Origin: Pseudoalteromonas sp. XMcav2-N | GTDB lineage: Bacteria; Pseudomonadota; Gammaproteobacteria; Enterobacterales; Alteromonadaceae | Direction: 5' to 3' | Assembly: GCF_024124545.1 (NCBI RefSeq) | Contig: NZ_JAMXSF010000004.1 | Location: 248,001 to 312,000, forward strand | DNA: 64,000 nt | Shown here: positions 1 to 8,538 of the stretch, piece by piece | Layout: each line of letters starts with the position of its first letter | How positions within the stretch are numbered: position 1 is the stretch's first letter | Position numbers and translations under genes: made by a program | Notes under the pieces: generated by a model | What the model was told of the DNA's origin: nothing | What the model saw: the letters and a program-made list of their open reading frames with translations, nothing else | Databases searched by the model: none

Positions 1-736
1 CTTCTTCCTGTGACGGGAAACGCTCTTCCTGAATACGTGTCTGATAGACGATATCTGCAGCCAGATTACCTTCCATCTGAGACACCAGCTCAATTTGATG
101 GCCAGCATTGCTGACCGCATCAAGAATGTAATCTGGCATCTGCAACCCGTCCGGGGCAACCATGGAAAAGCGCACGTTTTTGTAGTGACACAGTAATTTA
201 GAAAGGGAGTGGACTGTTCGGCCATATTTAAGGTCGCCAACCAAAGCGATGTGCATGCCGTCAATGCCCCGCTCAAATCGCCCCAGTTCACGTTCAATCG
301 TCAGCAGGTCCAGCAAGGCCTGAGTGGGGTGCTCGTTCGGACCATCACCACCATTGATCACTGGCACGTCAGAACCCGTGGCAAATTCTGCCACTGATCC
401 CGCATCTGGGTGGCGCATCGCTACTGCATCTGCATAGGCCGAGATGACTCGGGCTGTGTCATACAGGGATTCGCCTTTGGCTAAAGCGGAACTTTGCATA
501 CCTGTGGTTTCGCGGACCGTACCACCTAGCAAATTAAAGGCGGTTCCGAAACTGACACGCGTTCGGGTACTGGGTTCAAAAAACAGGTTGGCTAATACAG
601 CGCCTTCTAATACGTTGGTACGTTTGTGCTTCTTAGCGTAGGGTTCCATTTTCTTAGCAACACTGAAAATCAGCTCAATGGCATCTCTGTCGAGTTCGTT
701 GACGGAGAGGATGTTTTCACCTTGGAAACTTAACAT
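1..736 (-). CDS. pyrB: Aspartate carbamoyltransferase catalytic chain, 3' end cut by window
   Basis: This enzyme joins carbamoyl phosphate to L-aspartate, the committed step of pyrimidine synthesis in the cytoplasm. About 245 N-terminal residues are present and the frame stays open to the window edge. The carbamoyl-phosphate loop FFEPSTRTRVSF lies near residues 51-62, followed by AMRHPDAGS, the HPTQALLDL motif and GDLKYGRTVHSL, all signatures of the family. The ATG at 734-736 is preceded by TTAGGA about 9 bases upstream. The sequence resembles the longer PyrB type I associate with Shewanella and Vibrio relatives more than E. coli PyrB; that comparison is from memory. Whether a regulatory pyrI chain follows lies outside the window. 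Confidence 0.95.
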   Translation of the reverse strand, partial: MLSFQGENILSVNELDRDAIELIFSVAKKMEPYAKKHKRTNVLEGAVLANLFFEPSTRTRVSFGTAFNLLGGTVRETTGMQSSALAKGESLYDTARVISAYADAVAMRHPDAGSVAEFATGSDVPVINGGDGPNEHPTQALLDLLTIERELGRFERGIDGMHIALVGDLKYGRTVHSLSKLLCHYKNVRFSMVAPDGLQMPDYILDAVSNAGHQIELVSQMEGNLAADIVYQTRIQEERFPSQEE

Positions 737-909
737 GCGGCGATTCCTAATCACAGATTGACAACAGGAGGCGGGGAGCACTCCTAACCGAGCTCGCAAA
801 GCAGGGGCATAAAGCACACGCTGCGTTGGGTAACTGGAGCGACATAATAGCACAATTGTGGTTTTTTGGGCGTGGAAAATGACGGCTGACTCGCCGCCAT
901 ACTGTGATA

Positions 910-1344
910 TCAGAAAACCGGTTTCAAGATAGCGAGCATCACAATGATCAGCAGCAAAATAACCGGGAATTCGTTAAAAATACGATAGAAGCGATCGCTG
1001 CGCTGATTTCGATCGTGCTTAAAGTCTGCCAGGAGTTTGAAACAATAGGCATGATAGAGATACAGCATGATCACCGGTACCAATTTATAATGTAGCCAAA
1101 GGTTAGCGCGGAACCATTCGCGCCCGTAACTGGCGATCAGTAAAATGCCAAAGACTGCAGTGAGAATGGCAAACGGAGTGACAAAATAGAGCAGACGACG
1201 CTCCATGATTTTAAGCATTGCCGAGCAGGGCTTTTCGTCAGTCATAGCATGGTAAACAAATAGCCTGGGCAGATAGAAAATCCCGGCAAACCAGGCAACC
1301 ATAAAAAAGATGTGCAGCGCTTTGTACACAAGTATTGTCGTCAT
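910..1344 (-). CDS. hemJ: HemJ-type protoporphyrinogen IX oxidase (UPF0093 membrane protein)
   Basis: This is a 144-residue inner-membrane protein with four hydrophobic segments. It opens with KALHIFFMVAWFAGIFYLPR, the hallmark of the HemJ/UPF0093 family, which oxidises protoporphyrinogen IX in heme synthesis in bacteria lacking HemG or HemY. The conserved early His and the later LWLHYKLVPVIML segment are visible, and the length matches the family. An AAGGGG sequence lies just upstream of the ATG. It starts 28 bp after the ClC channel gene on the same strand, so the two may be co-transcribed. Family assignment is strong; the enzymatic role is inherited from the family. Confidence 0.88.
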   Translation of the reverse strand: MTTILVYKALHIFFMVAWFAGIFYLPRLFVYHAMTDEKPCSAMLKIMERRLLYFVTPFAILTAVFGILLIASYGREWFRANLWLHYKLVPVIMLYLYHAYCFKLLADFKHDRNQRSDRFYRIFNEFPVILLLIIVMLAILKPVF

Positions 1345-1372
1345 AAAACCCCTTGGTTGTCTTTAGATGCAA

Positions 1373-3055
1373 TTACAGCAAGCTGTTTCTCGTAGTGAGA
1401 ATATGGCGGATCTGATCCCACCTTAGCAAGCCCATAATTTGTTCGTTATTCTTTTGATTATACACGTATACTGCGCCGGAGCGCTTGTCTTTAAGAATGT
1501 CGAATGCGTCGGCGAGTGTGGCTTGTGTACTCAGACCTTGAAGCTCAATATAGGTGATAGTCATGCTCTGCTCTGAAATCAAACTAAGGTCATATTCCGC
1601 GAGTCGATAACCATGCTCCGCGTCGTGCACTATCAGAGGCGTCTGACTGTCGACAGCTGACAAAGTTTCTCTTATCTGATCCTTATCATCTGAATAGAGG
1701 AGCTTGAAGCCTTCTTCCATTTCTTCCATGATCCCCACCTTTTGCAGGGCCTCCTTGGCGGGAGAAACCTGATAGGGCAACCCCTGGAAATCAAGCTGTT
1801 GCAAGAAGATTGAGCGGTTACCAAATACCTGCAGTGCGGTGACATAGGCACAGGAAATCACTATCATGGCTGGCACCACAATCTGTGGACTGGAAGTCAG
1901 TTCCATGACCGCAGTTAAGGCAGCCAAAGGCGCATGCAAAGTGGCCGCCAGCAGGCCTGCCATACCCAGTACGCCATAAGTACCAGCAACACTGACATCC
2001 GGTGAAATATACTGAGCGAAATACGCCATCAGGGTGCCAATTAACACGCCTAAACCAATCACCGGGCCGATGATACCACCTGGGATCCCAAGCCCAATGG
2101 CAAAAATAGTGGCAAGTAATTTAGCAATCAAAATTGTGGTGAGTAATTGAAGTTCGCCGGGGGTTTCGACTGCGATCTTAATGGCGCTCATTCCCGAACC
2201 CATGGCTTCTGGTACCAGAAAGCCGATCAGGCCGGCCAGTAACCCTGCAAGCATCAGACGGGGAAACATACTGATGGGCTTAAACGTTTTTATGATGAGC
2301 ATCAGGTTTTGGTTAAATGCAAAGGCAATGGCCCCAAGCACAAAACCACACAAAACGAGAAATGGATAGTGCCAGAAAGAGAGTGTTGAAACGCTGATCA
2401 ATGACAATTCCAGATCATGGCCAAACACATATTGTGTAGCCAGTGCCCCGGTGACCGCGGCAAGCATAATAGGCACAAAGATATGGATCTTATATTCCCT
2501 CAATACAACTTCCATAACGAAAATCACCGCAGCCAGGGGCGTATTAAATGATGCTGCGATGCCGGCTGCAACACCACATCCGGCGAGTGTACGGGCTGCG
2601 TTCATGGGGAGGTGCAGACGCTCAGCCAGAATGCTGGCACCGGTGGCACCCATGTGCACGGACGGGCCCTCACGGCCAACGGAAAAACCACTGATGAGTG
2701 CGACGGCACCACCAAAAAATTGGTTGACAGAATTCCAGATTGGCATTTGTCCGTAGTGCTGTTTGATGCGATAAATAACAAACGGGATACCCAGGCGGTA
2801 GTGCTTAAAACCCGTCAGACTGGCAAATAAGGCGATCAGCAGGGCAGCGCCAACAGGCAGTAAAACGCGCTGGTGCTCTGGTAATGTGGTGAAATCATCC
2901 GGACTATCTAAAAATACGCTTTGCACCAATAAGATGGTCAGACGAAATAAGATGATCAAGACTGCAGCAATCAAGCCGGCACCAATGCCCAGCAAGCACA
3001 GCTGAATGGACGTTTTTGGTTTCGCTAAGCGACGGCGTAAATTATCGAGCGACAT
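1373..3055 (-). CDS. ClC-family voltage-gated chloride channel/transporter with C-terminal CBS region
   Basis: This 560-residue protein combines a ClC membrane domain (about residues 15-430) with a cytoplasmic tail of about 130 residues resembling a CBS pair. The signature GREGPSVHMG near residue 126 carries the gating glutamate, and GIPGGIIGPVIGLG further on is the second selectivity-filter signature. ClC proteins move chloride through the inner membrane, often in exchange for protons. E. coli ClcA lacks a CBS tail, so this belongs to the CBS-bearing branch, where the tail usually senses nucleotides. It is divergent from erpA, and the 249 bp between them should hold both promoters. Whether it is a channel or an exchanger cannot be told from sequence. 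Confidence 0.93.
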   Translation of the reverse strand: MSLDNLRRRLAKPKTSIQLCLLGIGAGLIAAVLIILFRLTILLVQSVFLDSPDDFTTLPEHQRVLLPVGAALLIALFASLTGFKHYRLGIPFVIYRIKQHYGQMPIWNSVNQFFGGAVALISGFSVGREGPSVHMGATGASILAERLHLPMNAARTLAGCGVAAGIAASFNTPLAAVIFVMEVVLREYKIHIFVPIMLAAVTGALATQYVFGHDLELSLISVSTLSFWHYPFLVLCGFVLGAIAFAFNQNLMLIIKTFKPISMFPRLMLAGLLAGLIGFLVPEAMGSGMSAIKIAVETPGELQLLTTILIAKLLATIFAIGLGIPGGIIGPVIGLGVLIGTLMAYFAQYISPDVSVAGTYGVLGMAGLLAATLHAPLAALTAVMELTSSPQIVVPAMIVISCAYVTALQVFGNRSIFLQQLDFQGLPYQVSPAKEALQKVGIMEEMEEGFKLLYSDDKDQIRETLSAVDSQTPLIVHDAEHGYRLAEYDLSLISEQSMTITYIELQGLSTQATLADAFDILKDKRSGAVYVYNQKNNEQIMGLLRWDQIRHILTTRNSLL

Positions 3056-3304
3056 ACAATATTGGCCTGTAGAGAGTCTTGGTTGTGAGCAGCCTAGTGC
3101 CTTAGTGCTGCATTGAGTACCTTTAATGCATCTGATAAGTGTATCAAATATTCTAAGTCCTTGTAATTAAGTAAATCAGGCAACAGAGTACTTGAGTAGG
3201 AGTTTAGCGCTTAAACCGGCACATAGCGAAGGTGACTCTATACTTGATTAAAATAGTCAGGTATTAGATAATTCCGCTACTAAATGTACAGGGGTCGAAT
3301 ACAC

Positions 3305-3643
3305 ATGTCTGATCAGATACCGATTAAATTTTCCGACGCGGCGGCAAATCGCGTGAAAGAGCTTATCTCTGAGGAAGAAAACCCTAACCTCAAGCTGCGA
3401 GTGTATGTGACTGGTGGTGGATGTTCTGGGTTTCAGTATGGTTTTACTTTTGATGAAAAAACCAATCCGGGTGATTTAGAAATCGAGAAAAATGGGGTGT
3501 CTATGGTTGTGGACCCTATGAGTATTCAATACCTGGTTGATGGTGAAGTAGATTACACCGAGGGCCTTGAAGGCGCGCGTTTCTTTGTCAGTAACCCTAA
3601 TGCAACGACGACTTGTGGTTGCGGCGCGAGCTTCAGCGTATAA
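3305..3643 (+). CDS. erpA: Iron-sulfur cluster insertion protein ErpA
   Basis: ErpA is an A-type carrier that delivers Fe-S clusters to apoproteins, including enzymes of isoprenoid synthesis. The 112-residue product has the three cluster-ligand cysteines in their usual places: [11 protein letters not shown] near residue 40 and the C-terminal [10 protein letters not shown] chose the ATG at 3305, giving a protein starting [11 protein letters not shown] as family members do, with AGGGG about 8 bases upstream. A start 21 bases earlier is possible but would add atypical residues. A strong intrinsic terminator follows. Confidence 0.96.
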   Translation: MSDQIPIKFSDAAANRVKELISEEENPNLKLRVYVTGGGCSGFQYGFTFDEKTNPGDLEIEKNGVSMVVDPMSIQYLVDGEVDYTEGLEGARFFVSNPNATTTCGCGASFSV

Positions 3644-3676
3644 AACGACACTGAATCGGCGTTTTTAAACACCCTG

Positions 3677-3700
3677 GCCATGCACTCGCATGGCTTTTTT
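3677..3700 (+). terminator. Intrinsic terminator after erpA
   Basis: A perfect 7-bp stem, GCCATGC and GCATGGC around an ACTC loop, is followed by six T residues. It lies 34 bp after the erpA stop codon. Confidence 0.9.
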
Positions 3701-3799
3701 GTTTCTCTATTAGACAAACAGCTACCATTCTTTGTCCCTGAGTTCTGGTACAGTATAAGGTACTGTGTTGATCGTCTGTGGGAAGTCAGAGCAGTCTTT

Positions 3800-3976
3800 C
3801 TAGCCTGGGTTGGTAAGATGCATCATAAGTACAAAGAATCCCAACACCAAAGTGGAAAAAGCGAGAATATAGATGAATCCGCGTTTGCCTTGTTTGAGCG
3901 GAACGCCGTTGACGCGCAAAAAGTAATACCAACCCACACACAGCAAAATGGGTAGCAAAAATATGAGCCGGATCAT
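3800..3976 (-). CDS. Small two-segment membrane protein, 58 residues
   Basis: I do not recognise this family. The frame begins MIRLIFLLPILLCVGWYYFL, a clear hydrophobic segment, then has a short basic loop containing KQGKRG and a second segment (ILAFSTLVLGFFVLMMHL), ending in NPG. AGGAGA stands about 7 bases upstream of the ATG, which makes translation credible. The gene is convergent with erpA and divergent from the XRE regulator at 4316. It probably sits in the inner membrane with both ends on one side. Function is unknown. Confidence 0.72.
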   Translation of the reverse strand: MIRLIFLLPILLCVGWYYFLRVNGVPLKQGKRGFIYILAFSTLVLGFFVLMMHLTNPG

Positions 3977-4315
3977 CAAAAATTCTCCTAAAATTTGTTA
4001 TTTTGTTACAGACTAGCTCTAAACCACTATTTTTTAAAGAAAAAATAAATTATTTCGTATACTGGTACAAGTTATAAAATTTTTGTTAAAGTGTCACAGT
4101 AATCTTACCTCTCTATTTTAGGTAAGAAAGTTGAAAATTTAATTAGGTGTTAGAGAAAAGATCGTCTATACCTAATTTGGTACATAGGAACAAGCCAGCG
4201 TAAATCGGTATTTCATGATTTGTTTACCTGGCTTGCTATATAACAAGCCGCCAGTCGAGACGGGCAAATTTCGTATGGCGGTATTAATTAATCATCGAGT
4301 AGGAGATGTTTTATT
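3977..4315 (+). promoter_or_regulatory. AT-rich divergent intergenic region with two stem-loops upstream of the XRE gene
   Basis: No gene was found in this 339-bp stretch. Two inverted repeats stand out: CTTACCT/AGGTAAG at 4104-4110 and 4120-4126, and a longer one pairing CAAGCCAGCGTAAA (4191-4204) with TTTACCTGGCTTG (4223-4235), broken only by a one-base bulge. Either could be an operator for the small regulator that follows or a leader hairpin. A TAGGAGA ribosome binding site at about 4301 serves the gene at 4316. Confidence 0.5.
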
Positions 4316-4561
4316 ATGATGGGGAAAACGGTTTCTTCTGAAGAAAACAGTAAGTTGACTAAGTGGCTGAAATCAAAACGTCACGAGAAAGGTCATACAA
4401 TGCGCAGTCTGGCCCAGGTGTTAGGTACACCGCATTCTTTCATTGGCAAAATTGAAAATCAGGAGCGTCGTTTAGACGTGATTGAGTTTCTGCGTTACTG
4501 TGAAGCGCTGGAAGTCGACCCATATGAAGGTCTGGCTCTTATCAAAGAAGAGCAGATGTAA
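4316..4561 (+). CDS. Small XRE-family helix-turn-helix transcriptional regulator
   Basis: The 81-residue product is almost entirely one HTH_XRE domain: KWLKSKRHEKGHTMRSLAQ, then LGTPHSFIGKIENQERRLDV, the usual recognition-helix pattern, and ALEVDPYEGLAL. It has no sensor or dimerisation extension beyond the domain. Two ATG codons occur at 4316 and 4319; GGAG about 10 bases upstream fits either. Its leader is long and has two inverted repeats, so autoregulation is plausible. The target genes are not evident; the divergent membrane protein at 3800-3976 is one candidate. Confidence 0.85.
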   Translation: MMGKTVSSEENSKLTKWLKSKRHEKGHTMRSLAQVLGTPHSFIGKIENQERRLDVIEFLRYCEALEVDPYEGLALIKEEQM

Positions 4562-4587
4562 ACGACTGGCATCGCCAGTATGTGTGC

Positions 4588-4607
4588 AGGTGCAAGGAGC
4601 TGCACCT
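4588..4607. terminator. Hairpin between convergent XRE and ampG genes
   Basis: AGGTGCA and TGCACCT form a 7-bp stem around AGGAGC. It sits between two convergent genes, but neither strand has a good T run, so its activity as a terminator is uncertain. Confidence 0.4.
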
Positions 4608-4653
4608 CTATCCTCTTAAAATGGATCTGACACACCAGTCATTTATTCCGCCG

Positions 4654-6051
4654 TTACTTACCCTGACTATGATAGTTTCGCTCAATCTCGTAGAGCTTAT
4701 GACGAATGGCATACAAGAAGATCAGAGACGGTACAACCATCAGAGCTGTCAGCGCGAAAAACACTGCCCAATTGCCACCTAACCAATCATCTATTACGAC
4801 ACCACTGTAACTGGATAGCACTGTTCTTCCCAGGCTACCCAGTGATGCCAGCAGGGCGTAATGGGTTGCGCTGAAAGCACGATCGCAGAGCATTGAAATG
4901 AATGCCACCATAGCCACCAGTGACCAGGCCTGAGTAAAGCCATCGATCACGATTGCGAGGGCATATAAATGCTCTTTTGGCCCTGCAATGGCTATCCAGG
5001 AGAACATCAGGTTGGATGCGGCCATCGCGACACCACTGATAAACAGCCCTTTAACGATGCCATATTTGTGGTTAAAAATACTGCCCAGAAACGCAAAAAT
5101 AATTGTGATAAGGCCAGTTCCGAGCTTTGAATATTGAGCTATCTGGCTGTTACTAAAGCCAATTTCTTTGTAGAAAACGATAGACATACGGGCCAAAAAG
5201 GCTTCACCGATCTTGAATAAAAAGATAAATGCCAACAGTGCCAAAGCCGCTTTCACGCCATTGCGGTTGAAGAAACTGCGAAACGGCTCTACCAATGTGA
5301 CGGCAAGCCACGCAAGAATGCGTTGCAGCCTGCTATGATCCAGTCCGGCCAGTTTCGACTGGTATTGTGCTTGTAGCTGTTGTTGGGTGTGCTCACGGTG
5401 AGAATGAGGTTCTCGCGCCATCAGCGTAATGAAAAACAATGTCAGCATGATCATGGCCAGTAATGCGTAGATGTCGGCCCAACTGATTCCAGGCAGATCC
5501 GCTGCAAAAAATGGAATAGCACCAAGCAGGGCGTACCCACTCCACCACCCTGACGTCGCCATGGCTGCCGCGGCGGTAGATTTTTCACTTTCCTCTGGGG
5601 GAAGGATGTCGATCCGATAAGCGTCTATTGCAATATCATGGGTAGCCGCACTCAGAGCAATAATGAAACACAATAATGCAGCCTGATAAAGATCCGCTTT
5701 GAGGTCGACCTGACTTAACGCCAGTGCTGACAGCGCAACAATCAATTGCCCGGCGGCTATCCAGCTGCGTCTTTGTCCCAGCCACTGGGTCAGTAAGGGC
5801 AAGCGAACCCGGTCCAACAGAGGGGACCATAAAAAGTTGATCGTGTAAGCACTGAAAACGATACCAAACAAGCCTATCATACTGCGGCTCAGGCCCTCAT
5901 CTTTGAGCCAAGCAGACATCACTGAACCAATGAGCACCCAGGGAAAGCCCTGGCTAACCCCAAATGCAAATACGGTGAGCAAGCGCTTATCCCGATAGTA
6001 ACTGGCATAGTCACGCAGGCTGGATGAAATGATCATAGTGTTTTCCAACAT
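4654..6051 (-). CDS. ampG: Muropeptide permease AmpG (MFS)
   Basis: AmpG imports anhydro-muropeptides from the periplasm for cell-wall recycling, and so feeds the AmpR signal that can induce beta-lactamase. The 465-residue protein has about 12 to 14 membrane segments and opens YYRDKRLLTVFAFGVSQGFP, then GLFGIVFSAYTINFLWSPL, both typical of AmpG. The ATG at 6051 leaves 40 bp after the cyclophilin gene; an ATG 15 bases further in is also possible, and a longer frame reaching 6123 would overlap that gene. The neighbour yajG is linked to ampG in E. coli too. It is probably last in the operon rlmG-yajG-cyclophilin-ampG. Confidence 0.9.
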   Translation of the reverse strand: MLENTMIISSSLRDYASYYRDKRLLTVFAFGVSQGFPWVLIGSVMSAWLKDEGLSRSMIGLFGIVFSAYTINFLWSPLLDRVRLPLLTQWLGQRRSWIAAGQLIVALSALALSQVDLKADLYQAALLCFIIALSAATHDIAIDAYRIDILPPEESEKSTAAAAMATSGWWSGYALLGAIPFFAADLPGISWADIYALLAMIMLTLFFITLMAREPHSHREHTQQQLQAQYQSKLAGLDHSRLQRILAWLAVTLVEPFRSFFNRNGVKAALALLAFIFLFKIGEAFLARMSIVFYKEIGFSNSQIAQYSKLGTGLITIIFAFLGSIFNHKYGIVKGLFISGVAMAASNLMFSWIAIAGPKEHLYALAIVIDGFTQAWSLVAMVAFISMLCDRAFSATHYALLASLGSLGRTVLSSYSGVVIDDWLGGNWAVFFALTALMVVPSLIFLYAIRHKLYEIERNYHSQGK

Positions 6052-6091
6052 TGTATCGCCCGCCTGGTGGTGAGCGATACAGGGTAAGTGG

Positions 6092-6718
6092 TTATTCGAA
6101 GGTCTCTTCCGGCAGCATTTCAATGCTGTGGATGATCACGGGCACTTTGGGGATAAAGGTGTAACCCAGCTTTTTATTGTAGTCAGTTTCGACCTGCATA
6201 ATTTTGTCCAGTGTGTCAAAGCCATCTGATACGCTGCCAAATACCGCAAAACCCCATCCGCGGCCTGGGTTAAGGTGGTCGTTGTCATCCATGTTAAAGA
6301 AAAACTGGCGCGTACCTGAGTGTGGTTTATTGTCCTGATAGGCCATTGCTATGGTGTACATATTGTTCTTCAGGCCATTGCCACTTTCGTTAAAAATAGC
6401 CGGACGCTCAAACATGCCATCATAGTCTTTATCATAGCCACCACCCTGGATAACAAAATCCCGCTCGTTCGCGTCATCCCGCTCAACGCGGTGAAAAACA
6501 GAACCTTTGTAATCTCCGTTGATCACATAGGTCAGAAAGTTATTAACCGTGATTGGAGCACGGGAGCGGTCGAGTTCGACGATCACTTTACCCAAAGAGG
6601 TGTTGATCTGAACTTTAGGAAAAAGGTTGTCTTTTTGGACGAAACGTCCTTCTTTATTGTTTGCAAATGAGAAACAGCTCACCAATGCCAACATGAACAG
6701 GATAAGGGTACGAAGCAT
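6092..6718 (-). CDS. Exported cyclophilin-type peptidyl-prolyl isomerase
   Basis: This 208-residue protein starts with a signal peptide (LRTLILFMLALVSCFSFA) and so should act in the periplasm. The cyclophilin core is clear: VIVELDRSRAPITVNNFLTY, GSVFHRVERD, FVIQGGGY, then SGTRQFFFNMDDND and FAVFGSVSDG. Cyclophilins speed cis-trans isomerisation at proline. Loops around the RDDANERDF and DYDGMFERP stretches differ from PpiA, so I give no gene symbol. It lies 12 bp after yajG and 40 bp before ampG. Confidence 0.9.
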   Translation of the reverse strand: MLRTLILFMLALVSCFSFANNKEGRFVQKDNLFPKVQINTSLGKVIVELDRSRAPITVNNFLTYVINGDYKGSVFHRVERDDANERDFVIQGGGYDKDYDGMFERPAIFNESGNGLKNNMYTIAMAYQDNKPHSGTRQFFFNMDDNDHLNPGRGWGFAVFGSVSDGFDTLDKIMQVETDYNKKLGYTFIPKVPVIIHSIEMLPEETFE

Positions 6719-6730
6719 AGCTAGACCTTT

Positions 6731-7294
6731 TTATTGTTGCAAAAAGTTGATTAATTCTTTGTCTGACAACATGCGTGTGATCACCTGCTCGGCGAGGCGG
6801 TTTAACTGTCCCTCAACTTGAGACTGGTCATGTTTCAGCGGTTTACTGAATTGCGCTTCGCCATTGAAGGATTTTGAAAAGGTTCGCTGTCCTTTGATTA
6901 CTTCGACAACAAAATCAGCATTTGCCGTGCTTTCGTGACGACTGAGAGATTCATCAACCTTGGCGACAAAGGTACGAATACGCAGTGTCAGCTGAGTGTC
7001 ACTGTGTTGTGCCAGCGTCACGCCGTTGGCTTCCAGAGCCTGAGAAAGCAGCTTGGTTAAAGTGACTGGCAAATCCGCATTTGGCAGATAAACAGCGGGC
7101 TCTTGTTCCAGCACTTTAATGGTAAATTTAGTGGTACGATTGTCGACAACCTTAATTGCCATTGTATTGGATAGCTGGCTTATATTACCGCCCTGATAAC
7201 TGGGATTGAGGATCACAGATTTTGGGGCACTACTACATCCGGCCAGTAGTGTGATTGCTGCACCGAAGAGAGTGGCAGAAAATGCTAAACGCAT
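6731..7294 (-). CDS. yajG: YajG family outer-membrane-type lipoprotein
   Basis: The 187-residue product has a lipoprotein signal ending LLAGC, with the cysteine near residue 20. The rest is an alpha/beta domain of the YajG type, beginning SVILNPSYQGG. YajG is a lipoprotein of unknown function encoded next to ampG in enterobacteria, and that linkage is kept here with the cyclophilin gene between them. It starts only 2 bp after rlmG, so co-transcription is nearly certain. Confidence 0.85.
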   Translation of the reverse strand: MRLAFSATLFGAAITLLAGCSSAPKSVILNPSYQGGNISQLSNTMAIKVVDNRTTKFTIKVLEQEPAVYLPNADLPVTLTKLLSQALEANGVTLAQHSDTQLTLRIRTFVAKVDESLSRHESTANADFVVEVIKGQRTFSKSFNGEAQFSKPLKHDQSQVEGQLNRLAEQVITRMLSDKELINFLQQ

Positions 7295-7296
7295 GA

Positions 7297-8481
7297 TTAG
7301 CTCCTTTTAATAGAACTGAGTACCGTAAACTTTTTATTGTTGCCTATCACCTTACAATTCCCGAACAGGCGCTGCAACTTATCAAGGTAATCAAGGTGAC
7401 GATTGCCAATGATCCTCAGCTCGCCGCCATTTCTCAGGGTATGCTTGGCCTGCAAAAACATCTGCCAGGCGATGTGGTCGGTGATAGCCTGTGCCTGATG
7501 AAAGGGCGGGTTGCACAACACCAAATCTGCGGTATTGGGTGCAAAGTCACTGAGGCAGTCATTTTGAGTAAACTGACAATCTGCCAGCCTGTCTGGCAAA
7601 TTAAAACTGACGTTCTCTTTGGCACTGGCCACCGCCATGGCAGACTCATCTACAAAAGTTACCTGGGCATTTGGCATACGTGCCAGAGTTTGCAGTCCGA
7701 TCACGCCGTTACCACAGCCCAAATCTATCACCCGCAATGGCTTCTTACCCGCCGGCAGGTAATTCATAAAAAAGCGTGCGCCGATATCCAGTGAATCCCG
7801 GGAAAACACATTGGCATGGTTGTGAATTGTGAAGGGCGAGTTTTCCAGAGGCCAGCTGACCGGGAACTTGTCTGCCACGGGTTTGCCTGTAGTGGCACAG
7901 AAGATCAGGCGAGATTTCTTAACTGCCAGGCTGGTGGTCGGCTCTTGCAAAAAGTGGCTAAAACTTTTCAGTGTAGAAGTATGAATTTCTTTGGCTTTAC
8001 CTGCTGCTACAACGGGTATCCCCGGAGCGAGGTGACTAAGTTGGGATAGCTGATGCTGCAGTAGTCCAGCATTTTTTGGCACCTTTATTAGAATCAGATC
8101 GCACTGCTTTGGCAAGTCAGCCAGACTATCCAGCTGGGTGAATTTAGCGTCGTCTTGTATCCAGTCCAGTTGATTTTCAGCCAGGTTATGGCATGTTGCC
8201 TGCCGGGCCACGAATGAGTCACTCACCTGTGTGATCTGCCACTGCGGGTGATCTTTCAGTTGTGCTGCAAGCGTACAGCTTAATGCCCCAAAGGCATCAT
8301 TGAGGATCAGGATATCGCGTGCATCCGGATAGGCTGTGGTAATATGGTCCAGCAAGTATTCGTCTGCCGCATCCCAGGCTTGCAGGCTGCGGTTTTTTTG
8401 CTCAAGGGGAAAACGATGCAGGGTCAGAGCCGTGCCGGCCAGTACAGCGTCGGTGATCATGACGGGGCTAATCTCACTCAT
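7297..8481 (-). CDS. rlmG: 23S rRNA (guanine-1835-N2)-methyltransferase RlmG
   Basis: RlmG uses S-adenosylmethionine to methylate G1835 of 23S rRNA. The protein has the doubled methyltransferase architecture of the family: an inactive N-terminal half with QAWDAADEYLL and ILNDAFGALSC, then a catalytic half with IHNHANVFSRDSLDIGARFF, VIDLGCGNGVIGL and the NPPFHQ catalytic motif. I take the ATG at 8481 (394 residues, start MSEISPVMI) because the family N-terminus aligns there. A frame 34 codons longer would overlap the divergent dioxygenase gene. It is the first gene of the ampG operon. Confidence 0.93.
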   Translation of the reverse strand: MSEISPVMITDAVLAGTALTLHRFPLEQKNRSLQAWDAADEYLLDHITTAYPDARDILILNDAFGALSCTLAAQLKDHPQWQITQVSDSFVARQATCHNLAENQLDWIQDDAKFTQLDSLADLPKQCDLILIKVPKNAGLLQHQLSQLSHLAPGIPVVAAGKAKEIHTSTLKSFSHFLQEPTTSLAVKKSRLIFCATTGKPVADKFPVSWPLENSPFTIHNHANVFSRDSLDIGARFFMNYLPAGKKPLRVIDLGCGNGVIGLQTLARMPNAQVTFVDESAMAVASAKENVSFNLPDRLADCQFTQNDCLSDFAPNTADLVLCNPPFHQAQAITDHIAWQMFLQAKHTLRNGGELRIIGNRHLDYLDKLQRLFGNCKVIGNNKKFTVLSSIKRS

Positions 8482-8538
8482 GGTTGGTGCAAACACTTTG
8501 CAAAGTGTTGGCAAAACTAACAGAACACGTAATATAGC

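Noticed and set aside
3680..3955. 91-codon plus-strand frame after erpA
   Set aside because: Starts inside the erpA terminator and is antisense to the better supported small membrane protein at 3800-3976.
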